Shown: positions 49,061-60,498 of the stretch, in pieces | Layout: the number at the start of each line of letters is the position of its first letter | Position numbering within the stretch: the stretch's first letter is position 1 | Source of the DNA: Myrica gale | Taxonomy: Eukaryota; Streptophyta; Magnoliopsida; Fagales; Myricaceae | Length of the DNA stretch: 64,000 bases | Assembly: GCA_963930655.1 (NCBI GenBank) | Contig: OZ005600.1 | Span: 7,629,501 to 7,693,500, forward strand | Direction of reading: 5' to 3' | Notes under the pieces: generated by a model | Databases searched by the model: none | The model's input: the letters and a program-made list of their open reading frames with translations, nothing else | What the model was told of the DNA's origin: nothing | Program-made: the position numbers and the translations under genes

Positions 49061-49571
49061 AACGAAAATCTGACAATATATCTTGAGGATTATAAAAAAA
49101 AAATTATAATTACGAAAATACACTTAATTATTTTTTCTTCGATGGTTCGATTACAGGCAACGTGAAGTTGTTTTACGTATAGAAATTAAGCTTGAAAAGA
49201 CCCCATTTATTCTCTCAATTATTAAATAAAATGTCAGTTGTTATATTTCAAAGGAATGAGCTTTTTTTTTAGGGAAATAAGAATGATCTTTTATATTACA
49301 AAAAGTTTCTAACCTTTTCTGCATCATTTGCAGGAATGAACCTTCCTTTGGAATTTGGATGATGCACTCTCATGGCTGTAGCGTGTTAAACACGTATAGT
49401 AGAATGTCAAAGAAAATAAAAATAGGCGAACACCCATAAGATTAGAGGCTAAGTAAGTAAGTTTGGATTAAGAGTTCTCTCTAACAAGTTTGACCTTTCA
49501 AAAGAATTAGTCAGCATTACATTTTTAAAATATTTAAAATTATTATAAAACACATTTTTATCAATTAAGAT
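49061..49571. other. AT-rich intergenic DNA
   Basis: Promoter side of the F-box gene. No other feature recognised. Confidence 0.35.
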
Positions 49572-50036
49572 TTCGGGTTGCTGGTATCCGGCTTCGCCGG
49601 TGCCGGTTTGGACATATTGCAAAAACCCGGAGATAATCTCAAATCCCGGTTTACCCGGCACCGGCTTCCCGGTACCCAGGAAACCAGGATTTTATTTTTA
49701 TTTTTATTTTTATTTTTTTCCCACAAAACGAGGTCGTTTTGACCGCCCCCCAACCCTATTTCCTTCGACAGTCATCCCCCCACCCCAAATGTCTATTTTC
49801 CCGACATCCCCCACCCGTTGCCGTCCCTCTCTCTCTCCCCCTACTTTTGGAGGCACAGCCCTTCGCCAACCACCACGCCTTCCGGCCGCTCCTTCTTCGC
49901 CGAGCACGTTTTCACAGTCAAATGTTTCGGAGGAAGGTGAAATGGCCGTTGGAAGTTTTGAAAATTTTCTAGGGGTTTCTTTTCATTTTCTGGGAAAATG
50001 TGAAAAATTTCACTGTTGGTTTCTTACGTTGTGGAA

Positions 50037-50146
50037 GGGATGAGTTGTATGCTGAGCTATGGAAGGCTTGCGCTGGCCCGCTAGTGGACGTGCCTCGGGT
50101 CAACGAGAGGGTGTACTACTTCCCACAGGGGCACATGGAACAAGTG
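50037..50146 (+). pseudogene. Captured first-exon fragment of an auxin response factor
   Basis: The frame [20 protein letters not shown] followed by [17 protein letters not shown] is the conserved N-terminal signature of ARF proteins, just before the B3 domain. It ends at a GT (gaacaa/gtgtgt) where ARF genes have an exon border. It is open upstream into unrelated TE sequence (ATG at 50000), giving a potential chimeric peptide. No B3 DNA-binding domain follows. Confidence 0.85.
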
Positions 50147-50782
50147 TGTAAACTTTCTTTTTTGTGTTTTGGATCGCTTCAATTTGTTTTGGTAGAAAGC
50201 GTTTATGGGAAATTGTTCTCGAGAGAGAAAAATAGTGGAGTTTTGTTTTGGCGGTTGTTGGAATCTGCTGGGGGTCCTTTTTTTTTACAAAAAGTTGCTA
50301 TTTTTGGGTGTTGTAGTTAGAGGCATCAACAAACCAAGAGCTCAATCAAAGGATTCCACTGTTTCAACTTCCTTCGATGATTCTTTGTCACGTAATTCAC
50401 GTTGAGCTACTGGTACTTCTCTATTTGATTTATCTTTTCTCCCCTGTTACTTTTAATTTCTGGTTTTTCTGTTTGGTCACTGGGAAAATGGAAGAAAGGA
50501 ACTAGCTGCGTGGTTAAACTTTGTTACGTGGGCTCTATTAGACATGATAGACCCTGCTGAGCTGGATCCATTTGTTAAGCCAGGCTAACTTGAATTGTAT
50601 GTTAGTTTTATGGTGTTCTAAGTAATTGGAATTGAAAATGCAGAACAAAGGTTACATTTTCTTTCTATTTCCTGCATTTTCTCTGCAAACAAATCGAACA
50701 TTGGAATAAATTTGTGAATATTGCTAATAAGGGAAAAACTTAATGTGTTTTGTTTTTTTGGTTTGTGTTTTTTTTTTCATAG

Positions 50783-50840
50783 GCGGAACAAGAGACAGAT
50801 GAGGTTTATGCACAGATTACTTTGGTGCCAGATTCAGATG
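50783..50840 (+). pseudogene. Captured downstream ARF exon fragment
   Basis: After ttttttcatag the frame reads AEQETDEVYAQITLVPDSD and then a GT donor. This is the ARF segment normally two exons on (LL-AEQETDEVYAQITL). The exon that should lie between (LEASTN...CRVV type) is missing, so the copied gene piece has suffered an internal deletion. Confidence 0.82.
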
Positions 50841-51289
50841 TAAGAAGCTGTAGCCTTGTTTCTGAGACAAAGGTCTTATTTTGATTGATTTTGCTTCTTA
50901 TTTGCTGTTTAGCAGTGGGTAAGTAGTGGGTAAGTCAGTGGGTAATGTCGTGTGGTTTAGCTTCTTATTTGTTGTTTAGCAGGTAGAGGAAGAAAGCAAG
51001 CTTGTATAAATGATTATGTATCTATTTATGTTGGTTCTTTATGCTGGGTGATATAGCCCAATGAGATGGTTTTGTGCTTAGTATTCTATCACTTGCAGCC
51101 ACAAAGTGTAAACTGATGCTGATTTCATGTGCAAGGAGTTTTATGGCATTGTTGTTAGATATGCAATTTTTACTGAATAATCTTTAGTGTGGTGTTTGGT
51201 GCACCCCTACCCCAATCTTAGCCAATTTATTAAGAATGAAGCAGATTTGTGTATGGCTCCTGCTAATATGTATTATTATTTTTACAGCA

Positions 51290-51364
51290 TATAGCTGCAT
51301 CCAAAGTATATGAAGATATTTCTCTTTACCTTATTGAACAAGGAGTGGACGTTAACATTCCAGG
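51290..51364 (+). pseudogene. Captured ankyrin exon fragment, SKOR/GORK K+ channel-like
   Basis: Between an acceptor (tttttacag) and a donor (ccag/gtaggc) the frame reads HIAASKVYEDISLYLIEQGV followed by DVNIP. This is an ankyrin repeat with the wording of the cytosolic ankyrin region of outward-rectifying Shaker channels (HLAASRGYEDITLYLIQ.SVDVNI type). Gene of origin is inferred from remembered similarity. Only one exon is present. Confidence 0.6.
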
Positions 51365-52162
51365 TAGGCTTTTTAACTACTTCATTGCTTTGTTAAGGGT
51401 TTTGGGCATGCAGGTTTTTTGTATTTTTCCTGGAACCATGTCACATAGCCTCTCCTAAGACTGTGATTAATTTCAAGGGCATATGGGGTCAAGTTCCTTG
51501 GGACTAAATGTTAAGTAGATTATTTTCTTTCAAAACTAAATTCTATATGAGTTCTTTGTCATGAATACAACTCATTTGATTTAAATTTTTGTTCGCATTC
51601 AGTTTCCAATGCTGTCAAAATTCTAAAATGTTTACCCATGTCTAAATCTTGCTTTATTTGCCAACATAGAGGTAACAGTGTGCAAAGTCAACCAACTTAA
51701 GAAAGTAAAAAAACAAATTGCTTTTTTTTGAAAAACATAGAGAAATCTATTTAAATTCTTTTGCAGTAGAATAAAACAAATTCCTTTTGTCAAAGGACAA
51801 TTCATTCCTTTTGTCGCATTTTATTATTACGAAGATTAATGTAGGATAACCGGAAACCGCCACCGCTAAGGGCCGGTTTTTGCCCTTAACGGTGTAGATG
51901 TAGGTGACGATTTTTTGAAAATCGGCTCCTACACCGGGGTTGTGCAGCCCTACTCTCTTGTATTGTATGTCAGATTTAGACTTTCAGAACAATCTCAACA
52001 ATCTTAATTGGCCTGGTCGTGCTCCAAACAAGTCATGTAAGATACAGAGGAATCACCAATTGGGATTGTCCTATATCTTAGGTTAGGTTGTTGCAATCCA
52101 ACAATATACCCACTCTCCTTTGTAAAGTCTTAACCTACCCCACTCCTTATTCTCCCTCTTCT

Positions 52163-52256
52163 TTTTTTGGTAAATTTAGGGGCGGGGCGGGGGGATTTGA
52201 TCCCCGGAGGACCCTCCATAAAAGAGGAGATGCCAGTTGAGCCAAAGCTCGCTGGC
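52163..52256 (-). mobile_element. SINE with exact 15-bp target duplication
   Basis: On the minus strand: gccagcgagctttggctcaactgg (A box within), then ggggatcaaatcccc (B box), then an A-rich end (seen as T7 at 52163-52169). The 15-bp direct repeat tattctccctcttct is exact at 52148-52162 and 52257-52271. At 94 bp it is a short, tRNA-derived, Pol III-type retroposon. Confidence 0.85.
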
Positions 52257-52345
52257 TATTCTCCCTCTTCTCGTTTATGTAGAGTGGCTGAAAATCTTCT
52301 CCTTTTTTTATGAGTAATTGAGTTCTTCTTCAGCGGTCAACGAGC

Positions 52346-53110
52346 TTAAGGGTGGGCATTTAACGATTTAAACCGGAACATTCGGTTCCGATACCGATTC
52401 CGGCCATTTTCGGTACAGGAATCGGATCCTATTTTAAGAAAATTTCGGTATAATTTTTTTTTAAATTTTAAAAAATATTAAAATTTTAATTTAGAGTTTG
52501 TCTCTTTCAATTTGAATTATTTGATGAATGTTTAGTTGTTTACTTATTTGTATGGTTAATTGTTTGTTTAATATTTTTTTTGTAATTTTAATTTAGAGTT
52601 TATTTTGGCGGTGTTTATTTTGTTTTGGAATTTAGTTGTGTAGTTGTAATTTTTAATTTAGAGTTTAGAGTTTATTTTGACATACTGAAATACTGAAATA
52701 TTGTTTTGGAATTTAGTTATTTAGTTATAATTTTAATTTAGTTATTTGGTAGTGTTTATTTTGTTTTGGACCAAAACGATAATGTTTACTAATTTGACAG
52801 TGTTTTGAACTTTTGGAGTTGGAAAGCAATGCACTGTTTTTATTTTGGTAATTGAGTTTTCAAATTGATACTCATACCTGTATTATTTTGAGAGGTGCAA
52901 ATTTGCCTCTCACAATACCTTAATTTCGGTTCACAAAACACAACTTAAAAAATTCATTGTTGGGTCAGTGGGCCCAAACCAAATATGAGCCTTTTAGGCC
53001 AAGATAAGGAACCAAAATTTTCGGTTCTGGTTCAATTCCGGTTTATTCCAGAATGAAACCAGAATGAAAATTTCAATTCCGGTGGATACCGGAACCGAAA
53101 TGGTTCCCGC
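52346..53110. mobile_element. hAT-like non-autonomous element or fragment
   Basis: The left end is taagggtgggcattt, followed by ccgg/cggttcc-rich words (aaaccggaacattcggttcc). The right part carries the same words in inverted order (ggataccggaaccgaaatgg), but the matching outer tip is missing, so the right end is probably truncated. The interior is AT-rich with repeated aattttaatttagagttt blocks and has no coding region. Confidence 0.5.
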
Positions 53111-53890
53111 TAGTCAAATATAGATATGCATACCTTTTTTTTTTGCGATTCAAATCGTGTCTATGATTTCGTACTTTCTGGGCGCTCTCGTGTGTTTATA
53201 ATTTTGTATGAAATGGTGTTGGTTTTGAAGAAGCACTAGTTTTGTAAAAAGCTTCGTGTTTTTACAGGTTTAATCTCGTGTTTTGTAATGTATAATTTGC
53301 TTTTAATTTTTACGATTTCCATGTGGCAAGTCGTTTTCGTTAAGGCAGTTGACTGTGACTCGGCGAGAATCAAGCAACAGGATAGTGTTTCGTTTTTATT
53401 TTGATTTGATCCGCTGGTTATGTAAGTCAAATGTTTGATGTTTTGCCTCAGAAATTTTAGCTTTATGTGGCTTGATAGCAATGATAGGGGCCTGATGAGT
53501 GATGACCTCACTGGAACTTTCATGTTAGGTTTTCGAGGGAAGCAGAAAGAACTCAGAAGTCTCGGTCGCAGCCTCTCCTTCAGCAAAAGAGGTTGCTTGT
53601 GCCGCGTTTTGTTTTGATTTTGCTGATTGGGCCTAATTTGAAATAACATGACATTTGGATCTCTGTTTGGTCATGTGGGCCCTGGGCCACTTATTTGTTG
53701 TAAAGTACTATATGCAGACGGAGGCCCATTGAACCCTTACATATATTACCATCTGTACTATTTACTCGATATATTAATCTAATTTACTTTTTTTTCTATG
53801 TTATTAATGTAATTTACTTGGATTACCCAGAAAGAAGGCGAGAGTTATGGGTTCGGATGTCCTCTGCTCCCGGTAATTCACCAGCCCCGT
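53111..53890. other. Intergenic region, no recognised gene
   Basis: Short frames on both strands (53435-53617 plus; 53236-53649 minus) resemble nothing known. Confidence 0.35.
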
Positions 53891-53990
53891 GCAGTTTGTG
53901 ACTTGCACATAGATGAAACTCTCCCACAAAGTGATATGCAGTTTGTGACTTGACGCACATAGATGAAACTCTCCCACAAAGTGATATTGA
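53891..53990 (+). repeat. Two-copy tandem repeat, about 47-50 bp
   Basis: gcagtttgtgacttg...cacatagatgaaactctccc...gtgatat appears at 53891 and again at 53938. The second copy has three extra bases (acg). Confidence 0.85.
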
Positions 53991-53999
53991 GTCATTTCA

Positions 54000-54420
54000 C
54001 TTTTAACTTTCAAATTTTTAATCCTTGAATTTTTTTGTTTTGGAAAAATGGTCATTCCGTCAGTGTGCTATCCATATGCTTAACGGTACATGAAGTGGTC
54101 GACCGGACATATATGTTGAAAGTGAGCGGTCGATCTCTATATTAATCAAATTTTTAATCCTTGAGTTTTTTTTTGTTTTGACAAAATGGTCTTTCCGTCA
54201 GTGTGTTGTCCATATGTTTAACTGTACATGAAGCGATCGATCGGGTCAAAATTGCTGACGTGTCAGAGAGCTCCGTTTAGTATATAGAAAGTAGACTGAC
54301 GGAAAGACCATTTCGTCAAACAATGAAAACTCTGACTAAAAATTTGAAAGTTAAAACTGAAGGATTAAAATGAAAAAGTGCCCAAAACCTAGGGACTAAA
54401 AAGTGAATTTCTCAATATTT
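54000..54420. mobile_element. Fold-back element fragments related to 15243-17814
   Basis: The region contains two partial copies of ccgtcagtgtg..tccatatg..taac.gtacatgaag plus an inverted arm. The 26-bp run tttgacaaaatggtctttcc... (54177-54202) is inverted at 54295-54320 with one mismatch. The sequence ccggacatatatgttgaaag joined to tgagcggtcgatc (54103-54135) is the uninterrupted counterpart of the hAT insertion site at 15399/17623. Confidence 0.6.
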
Positions 54421-54669
54421 AATAGTGGTGCACAACGCGTCACCAATGCCGCCTCTTCTCTGGTTGATCCAACAAAATCATGTCTCCTTGTCTTAAAAGT
54501 GCCCAAAACCTAGGGACTAAAATGTCAATTTTCCTTAAATATTTAACCTATACTTTCCATCTATAGGCTACAACGGACATATTTTCATTAACACTTTGAC
54601 ATTGTATAGCCATATTCTTTCTTTCATTACTAGCAGATTACGTAGGATCCTATTCCTCTCTGTTAGTGT

Positions 54670-55300
54670 TTTAATGTTGGCATAATTTCGTGTCAAAATT
54701 CAAATTGAGTTGTATTTTAAATTTGGTCAAAGTGTTCAAGAGATTAAGGAGTCTTTCAAAATTTGAAAGGATAAGACGTCATCAAGATGAAAAGCTAAAA
54801 ACAAGGAGCTAATGATGCAAGTCTCTGAAACTATATTAAAATTTGGATTTTGAAATATTTCATTCATTTTAGAATTCTTTTGGAAATAGAACTCAACCAA
54901 CTCTATAAATACATAAAGAGATCGACCAAGAAAATTTGAGGAGACAATTCGAAGCTTTATTATATTTCAAGCCTCCTCCCTAGATAGAGAAAATTCTTTA
55001 GATATCCCTGCTCATAAACAATTATGATTTTCTGAATCACCATTGAAACCAACCTTCTTGTGAGAGTTTGGCTGCAGGAGTTCTTGGTGTTGAAAAACAA
55101 GGACATTTATGAAGAGTTCATAATAAGAACCTCAGAGAGCTGAGGGTTAACTGTAGGAAGCGGGTCTAGGTTGAATTACTTAGATTATTACATCGGGGTA
55201 GTTAGAGTCAAGCAACTGGATGTTGCCCGTGTTTGAATCACCGTTGTAAGATTTTACTGACATTGTAATTGTTTATGAGCAGGGATATCTAAAAATTGGT
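54670..55300 (+). mobile_element. Degenerate LTR-like fragment
   Basis: The segment has the feel of a Copia LTR: tgttggcataatttcgtgtc near the start, a TATA-like ctctataaatac (54904-54915), and a U5-like stretch (gcgggtctaggttgaattac, catcggggtagttagagtc). No second LTR or target duplication was found. An inverted repeat of 28 bp (54997-55024 with 55266-55293) brackets the U5-like part. Confidence 0.4.
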
Positions 55301-56219
55301 TGAATGATCCAATTAAATTAGATTATCGGAAGTCAATGGACGAAGTTGAGGCCTATGAGGCGTTAGAATCAGGTAATCTTATTATAAAATGTCTACATGT
55401 TGGTTGTTTTTTTTTAATTTTGTAAATTCTAGTTATTTATGAAGATTTAAACATGTTGTTTTTGTCCTAAAATATTAGGAATAAATTGTAACTCACGAGT
55501 GGCTCGGATTGAGATCAATGAGGACTAATTAGATTGATTTCATGGTAAGTTTTTATTTCTTTTTTTTATAATGATGCCCATTATTGTTTCTTAGTTTATT
55601 ATCTCACATGTATATTTTTTTTAGAGCTTGATGGGAGATGGACAATTGGACACATTTATGATGGATTTCTTTGGATGAGCAAAGTCTTTTGTTGGAATGT
55701 ATTTTGTAATTGGATACAATTTATTAACTTTATTTTATTTTTCTACTATTTTGTTGGCATGTATTAATTATATTTTTAGTTTGTTTATTAGATTTTGTTG
55801 TTGTTTGTTATGACTTGTAATAGAGTAGTGTAATTACTAATTAGTTCCAGTAGCATTTTTATTTGATACTTTTATTTTGGACTTTATTTATTTGTATGCT
55901 TTAAGATCTTAATTAATAGCTTATATTTGGTTTGTTGATTTAGAATTTTTTAAATGCATGCTTTAAGATGTATGATTTATTATTCTTAAAAAACTTTGAT
56001 TTAGACTTCTTTAATTATTAGCCTAGTATTCTTTAAATGTATGATTTAGAATTTTATTTGGTTTGTTGTAGAAGAAAGATCATATTGTGGCATAATTTGG
56101 TTGAGATTATAGCCCGAAACTTGATGTAAAAAAACACAAAAAATTGATGTAAAAAGTCTAGAAAATGATTCAAAAAGAACAAAAAACGTAGCCTAAAACA
56201 AGACCCGAATCCAGATCCA

Positions 56220-56315
56220 AATTTAAGGCCCAAACAGGATTGTATGATCGGTCCTTGGCCGGTCTGGTTTCCTTAGCATGACCGGTCCGGACCGGACCGG
56301 TGTTTGGACACCCCT
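56220..56315 (-). mobile_element. Terminal fragment of another hAT-like element
   Basis: On the minus strand it starts taggggtgtccaaacaccgg and continues with ccggtcc repeats (ccggtccggtccggaccggt), typical of hAT ends. The opposite end was not located with confidence, so only this terminus is annotated. The AT-rich DNA at 55300-56219 may be its interior. Confidence 0.5.
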
Positions 56316-56394
56316 AACTACTACTATACTTTTATCTGAATACTGTACCAAGACTCTAATGTATAACCAACAGCCATAAAAATTAGCTGAAAGC

Positions 56395-59300
56395 CTAAAG
56401 TTGTTTCAATCTTTCCCTAAACTCACTTGGACATATTACCACAGAGTCTACACAAAGACCACCTTTGGTGTGTGTACAATCGATCTGGGCCATCGAGAAC
56501 TTGATCTTCGTCAGCTTGTTAGGGCTCTCGACGACGAAGTCACCGACATGGTAATGGACCCAATAGCCTGGTTCCTGCAAATAACACTCGGAAAGTGCTT
56601 GCTGACCGTTTGATACCGATAACTGGAACCGGACAGGTTTAATGTCCCAACCGTGTACTTGATCAAGGCTACAGACCCTTCGACCAAATCGTTTCGAGGC
56701 TTTGCCCAGCTGAAGCCGGAAGAACAGGCCGTATGTCCCTGGAGGAAATTCGAACTCGACCTCTCCAACTACTTCAACCCACCAAATTTGTCGAAGGTAG
56801 GCAATCGTTTGAAATCTACGCATCAAGAAAGAAGACAGAGAGCAGCACAATCAGGAGGCGGGGGAGTAGTACGTTTATTTTCTTCAAGTATCAGTAATTA
56901 TATATCTCAAAGAAAATTACGTACCTTTCTTTCATCAGTTATAATATTCCTTACTTTGTTGTTTATGTCATTCGCAATCCTAGATAATCGGTTAGTATAA
57001 GTCGAGAGAAAACACATGGATCGTTTGGGGACAAATTTTGGGCAACCCTGTTGTAATACGATTGCAAGAGAAAGTGACCCCAAAAATATCTTTAAACTAG
57101 ATCGTATTTTGCGTGCATGGGACATAAAAAATGCAGTTTGGCAGGGTACGTAGGATACTCGTTGAATTTGGGATATTCAAACTTATAAAACATTACGAAA
57201 AATATTCATGGCTTCAACTGAAAGTTGCTGAAAGATCATCAGTCGCATGAAAAGTTTGAAAAAAATCAAACATTTTCATGGAAAACTAAACTAGCAAGTT
57301 AGTCACATTCCACGTAGAGTACACCATGATTGAAAATATCCTGATAGATTAATTTAATATTGATTATCAATTAAACGTCCTTTTGGTTCATCTAGATGAT
57401 CTTTTTTCACTAATATATATGTGTGTGTGTTGACATACTCAAACAAGGCATGAATCGAACAAGAAAATGGAATGGAGGGAAAATAACAGGTTCTCCACAA
57501 TGCAAGTTATGGGATAAACAAATAGAATGCCATCTTAATTTGAAATATGATATAGTAAAATTCTAGTAAGCTGAATGCCTAGCTTGAACGAGTCCTTCGA
57601 GGCATTATATATATATAAGCTAAAGTGCTGATTCTTGCTCTCTTTCCTTACGGCATGCATGATGCATTTGCTTGTAAAAGATTAATATCGTCACGAGGAA
57701 GGTAAAGACAGATTAAATTATGCTACATTATTGCAATTTGAAAAGGAATCTTTGGTCTCTTAAGTTTTTCGATCAGCCACCTGGTATACGTATAATCTAC
57801 GGTAGAGAACTCCTAAGGAAAAATGATAAAAAAAAAAATTACTACGTAATGCAAAAAAGTGTCTTAGAGTTAAAATATTAAAAATTAAGGATTAAAAACA
57901 CTATATTATTAACACCCAATCGAATCTGTCAAGAAGCGGCTGACTGCAGTCCTGAACCCTGCTTGGAGCAAGCCAAAAGTTTGACTTGAACCTACTTTGC
58001 TAATAGAAGAGATAGAAGGGGGAAAGTTTGTGCATTTTCATGAGTGTAGAACTTGTTAGTCTCATTTTAATTTGTTGTTTCAATGCTGAATTAGAATTCT
58101 ATAAAAAGCGGAAGACTTGTCATTTATTAATCTTTCAGTTAACTTGAAGTAATATTTTGTTAATTAATAACAAGCTTATCAAGAGATCCTTTTGTGAATT
58201 ACTTTTGTCTATTTCTTATTTCTTTTTTATTTTTTTATATCCAAATTCGTATTTTCATATTTGATATCTCAAAATTATTATAAACAGAATAATGAAAACT
58301 GTACTAAACACAACAAAAAATATAGAATAACATGAAGAACACTACAATACAAAATTTAGAATAATCTCAATTGATCAAAGATAAGAGTCGAGAAATATCA
58401 AGAAATAATAGAGATAAAAATGGAATGAATGAGAGATGTTTTTTTTAATATTTTTTTACTTAACAAAAAAATAATTATTTTCTCACGTAATTTAAAAAAT
58501 AGTTTATTAAGTTAATTCCTTTTAAAGAAATTAACTTTTAAATTAATTTGCGAGTCTTTCAATAATATTAGACATCCTTTTAATGATGACTATTTTCTAA
58601 AAAAACTCATTTTACTTTGGGGAACCGGGGCATCCGCCAAGGACTTTATCAGTTCTGTGTGTTGATTATATATAAGTTTCTGCTTGATACGCAGAAACTT
58701 TTGGTTTTTGCAAAACGCATTTCTACAATCCCTACTGACTTCCCGATCGAAAGTTTTCCTTATGAGTTGTTATGTTAAACATCCTAAGATACTAACAAGA
58801 GATTTAAGTATGAAGGTGCTGGAAACCGATTCCGACCCAGACCGCAAGAAAGGGGTTTTTGACAGAAATCTGCTTATAAAGCTTTCAAATCGAAGTTCTG
58901 AACATGATTTCTAGATGGGCAAGAAAGGGGGCAGTGGAAAGTCATGAATATTATCCGTCTTTCGAAACAAAACAAGACATGCCAAACCAGACATGAAGTA
59001 AAAACTTGAATTCCTATGACATAGATCTTCCAGTAACCATTGTATATCCTTTGAAAATAGACACATTAAACGGAATATCTCACCTGGATTCCTCTGTCGG
59101 AATGTAAGTCCAATATCTTCGATCATCTATCCTCGTTATCCTCAATGCCTTTGACGAAATTGACATAAAGACCTTGCCACTCCTCTTGTCCAACCAAACT
59201 TCCTAAAAAACAAAAAGAAAAATGACTTTTCGTAACTCGCCGTTTCTTCTAGTGGAAAACAAATTGCTTTCGAAAAGATTAATAGAACAAAACTTTCCCT

Positions 59301-59799
59301 ATAGAAGAAGGAAAGTTTTTTTTTCTTGGCGAAGAAGGAAAGTTTTTCTTATGAATATATCAAGATTAAGCAGTGTGTTGCTCATCACCAGCTACCAGAC
59401 TACCACCTATCAACACAGTACCCCACACCCACCCCACCCGGCGCGGAGACGGAGGGGGAAGAAAGAGAGAGAGAGAGCAGAGCGATGTACCTTAGTGCCA
59501 TCATCAAAGCGACTGGATCTGCATAACCTTGCATAAATGTCTTTCTTAGCCAAGTTCTCAGGGTCTTCATGAAGGACTTTATGAACAAGAAACTTATAAT
59601 TTGAAGGCAACTTCGACGCCCAAACAAAATCCGCCTCAGAAGCGCCGAGAAAAGCCCTGTTCAACCGGGCCAATTTACAAATCTCCGGCGGATCCAAGTA
59701 CGTGAGAATGGTTGAGATACAATTCTCCGGCACGTCACCCAGACTGGGTTTCGATGGTCCATTATTCTCCACTGCAAAACCAGAGAAACCAGCCCCCAT
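56395..59799 (-). CDS. PP2-A13: F-box protein PP2-A13-like (F-box plus phloem-protein-2 lectin-like domain)
   Basis: Predicted SCF E3 ligase subunit with a PP2/Nictaba-like, possibly carbohydrate-binding domain. Exons (minus): 59799-59491, 59202-59084, 56815-56395. All are GT-AG and phases join, giving 282 residues, close to relatives (about 290). The start MGAGFSG is conserved in the family; the frame is open just upstream only through a TTG. The F-box is at about 20-60 ([20 protein letters not shown]...[20 protein letters not shown]). The link is [21 protein letters not shown] and [20 protein letters not shown]. The PP2 domain (about 115-275) has [60 protein letters not shown] and [20 protein letters not shown]. 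Intron 2 is 2.3 kb; no TE with clear borders was found in it. Confidence 0.93.
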
Positions 59800-60498
59800 A
59801 AACAAGATCCAAGACTTAAAGAACCAGAGCCTGTTACTGTAAGGGATCTAGAGGTAGAGAAGGAGGAGATAAATTAGATGAGAGAAGGGGTGAGAGAGGG
59901 ATGGTGGTGCTGCCATTTTTCATGTGTAATTAAGGAGACAGATGTTTTCTTCGGCAATTGGCATCAAGAAAGAGAAAGAGGGAAAGGAAGAGAGAGGCCG
60001 CGGGTCTAATAGTAAATTAAAGAGATAAAGTACCGACTATAATAAGGACGTGCATGGAATATGTTTTGTGGGAACAATGATATGTTATTCCCACACGTTT
60101 TTGGAGCGTGTGGAGAAAAGGGCCCAAGCAATAATTCACAGAAGAAGAATGGAAAAAAGTTCTTAGCTTCATCGTTCGGGGACGCCATTATTTATTCATT
60201 TGGTGGGACTGGGTTTGCACTTAATTTCAATTCTAGCAATGTTGAATTTTGGAATCATGGACACTATTTAGACAAAAAAAAATCATGGGAATAAATAAAT
60301 GCCCCCTTAAGATATAGTCGGTGACTTGAAGTCTTGAACGACAAAAAAAAGTTGAATAATAATCTCGAATGTCATGCCTATATTATTATTATTATGATGT
60401 AAAAAGAAAAACTTAGAAAGAACCAGAGAGAGAGAGTGTTGCATCAAAAGCTAGGCATGCCATGATGCCAATGTCCCGCACTTAAATAAGGATACTAG
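59800..60498 (-). promoter_or_regulatory. Upstream region of the PP2-A13-like gene
   Basis: The leader side is CT-rich on the minus strand (59850-60000). No unambiguous TATA box was seen. A (TTA)n run lies at 60380-60394. Confidence 0.35.

Larger units (their letters stand above)
49572..51952 (+). mobile_element. Pack-hAT-like element carrying ARF and K+ channel exon fragments
   Basis: The right end (51841-51952) has the same block tgtaggataaccggaaaccg and tip (tgtgcagcccta) as the element at 15407-17622. The left end has the same ccgg-rich words (ggcttcgccggtgccggttt; ttacccggcaccgg) but starts inside the family's left end, so the outer tip (tagggctg...) is missing. The 8 bases after the right tip (ctctcttg) are not repeated on the left, which agrees with a lost left tip. 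The interior holds splice-site-bounded host exon pieces (separate entries) and a GC-rich 5' portion opening a chimeric frame (49600-50043). Confidence 0.75.

Noticed and set aside
49600..50043. 147-codon Pro/Ser-rich frame as a gene
   Set aside because: Starts within the hAT subterminal ccgg-rich region and is GC-biased low-complexity; no domain recognised.
59326..59536. Plus-strand frames over the PP2-A13 first intron/exon
   Set aside because: Antisense shadows; GA-rich tract.
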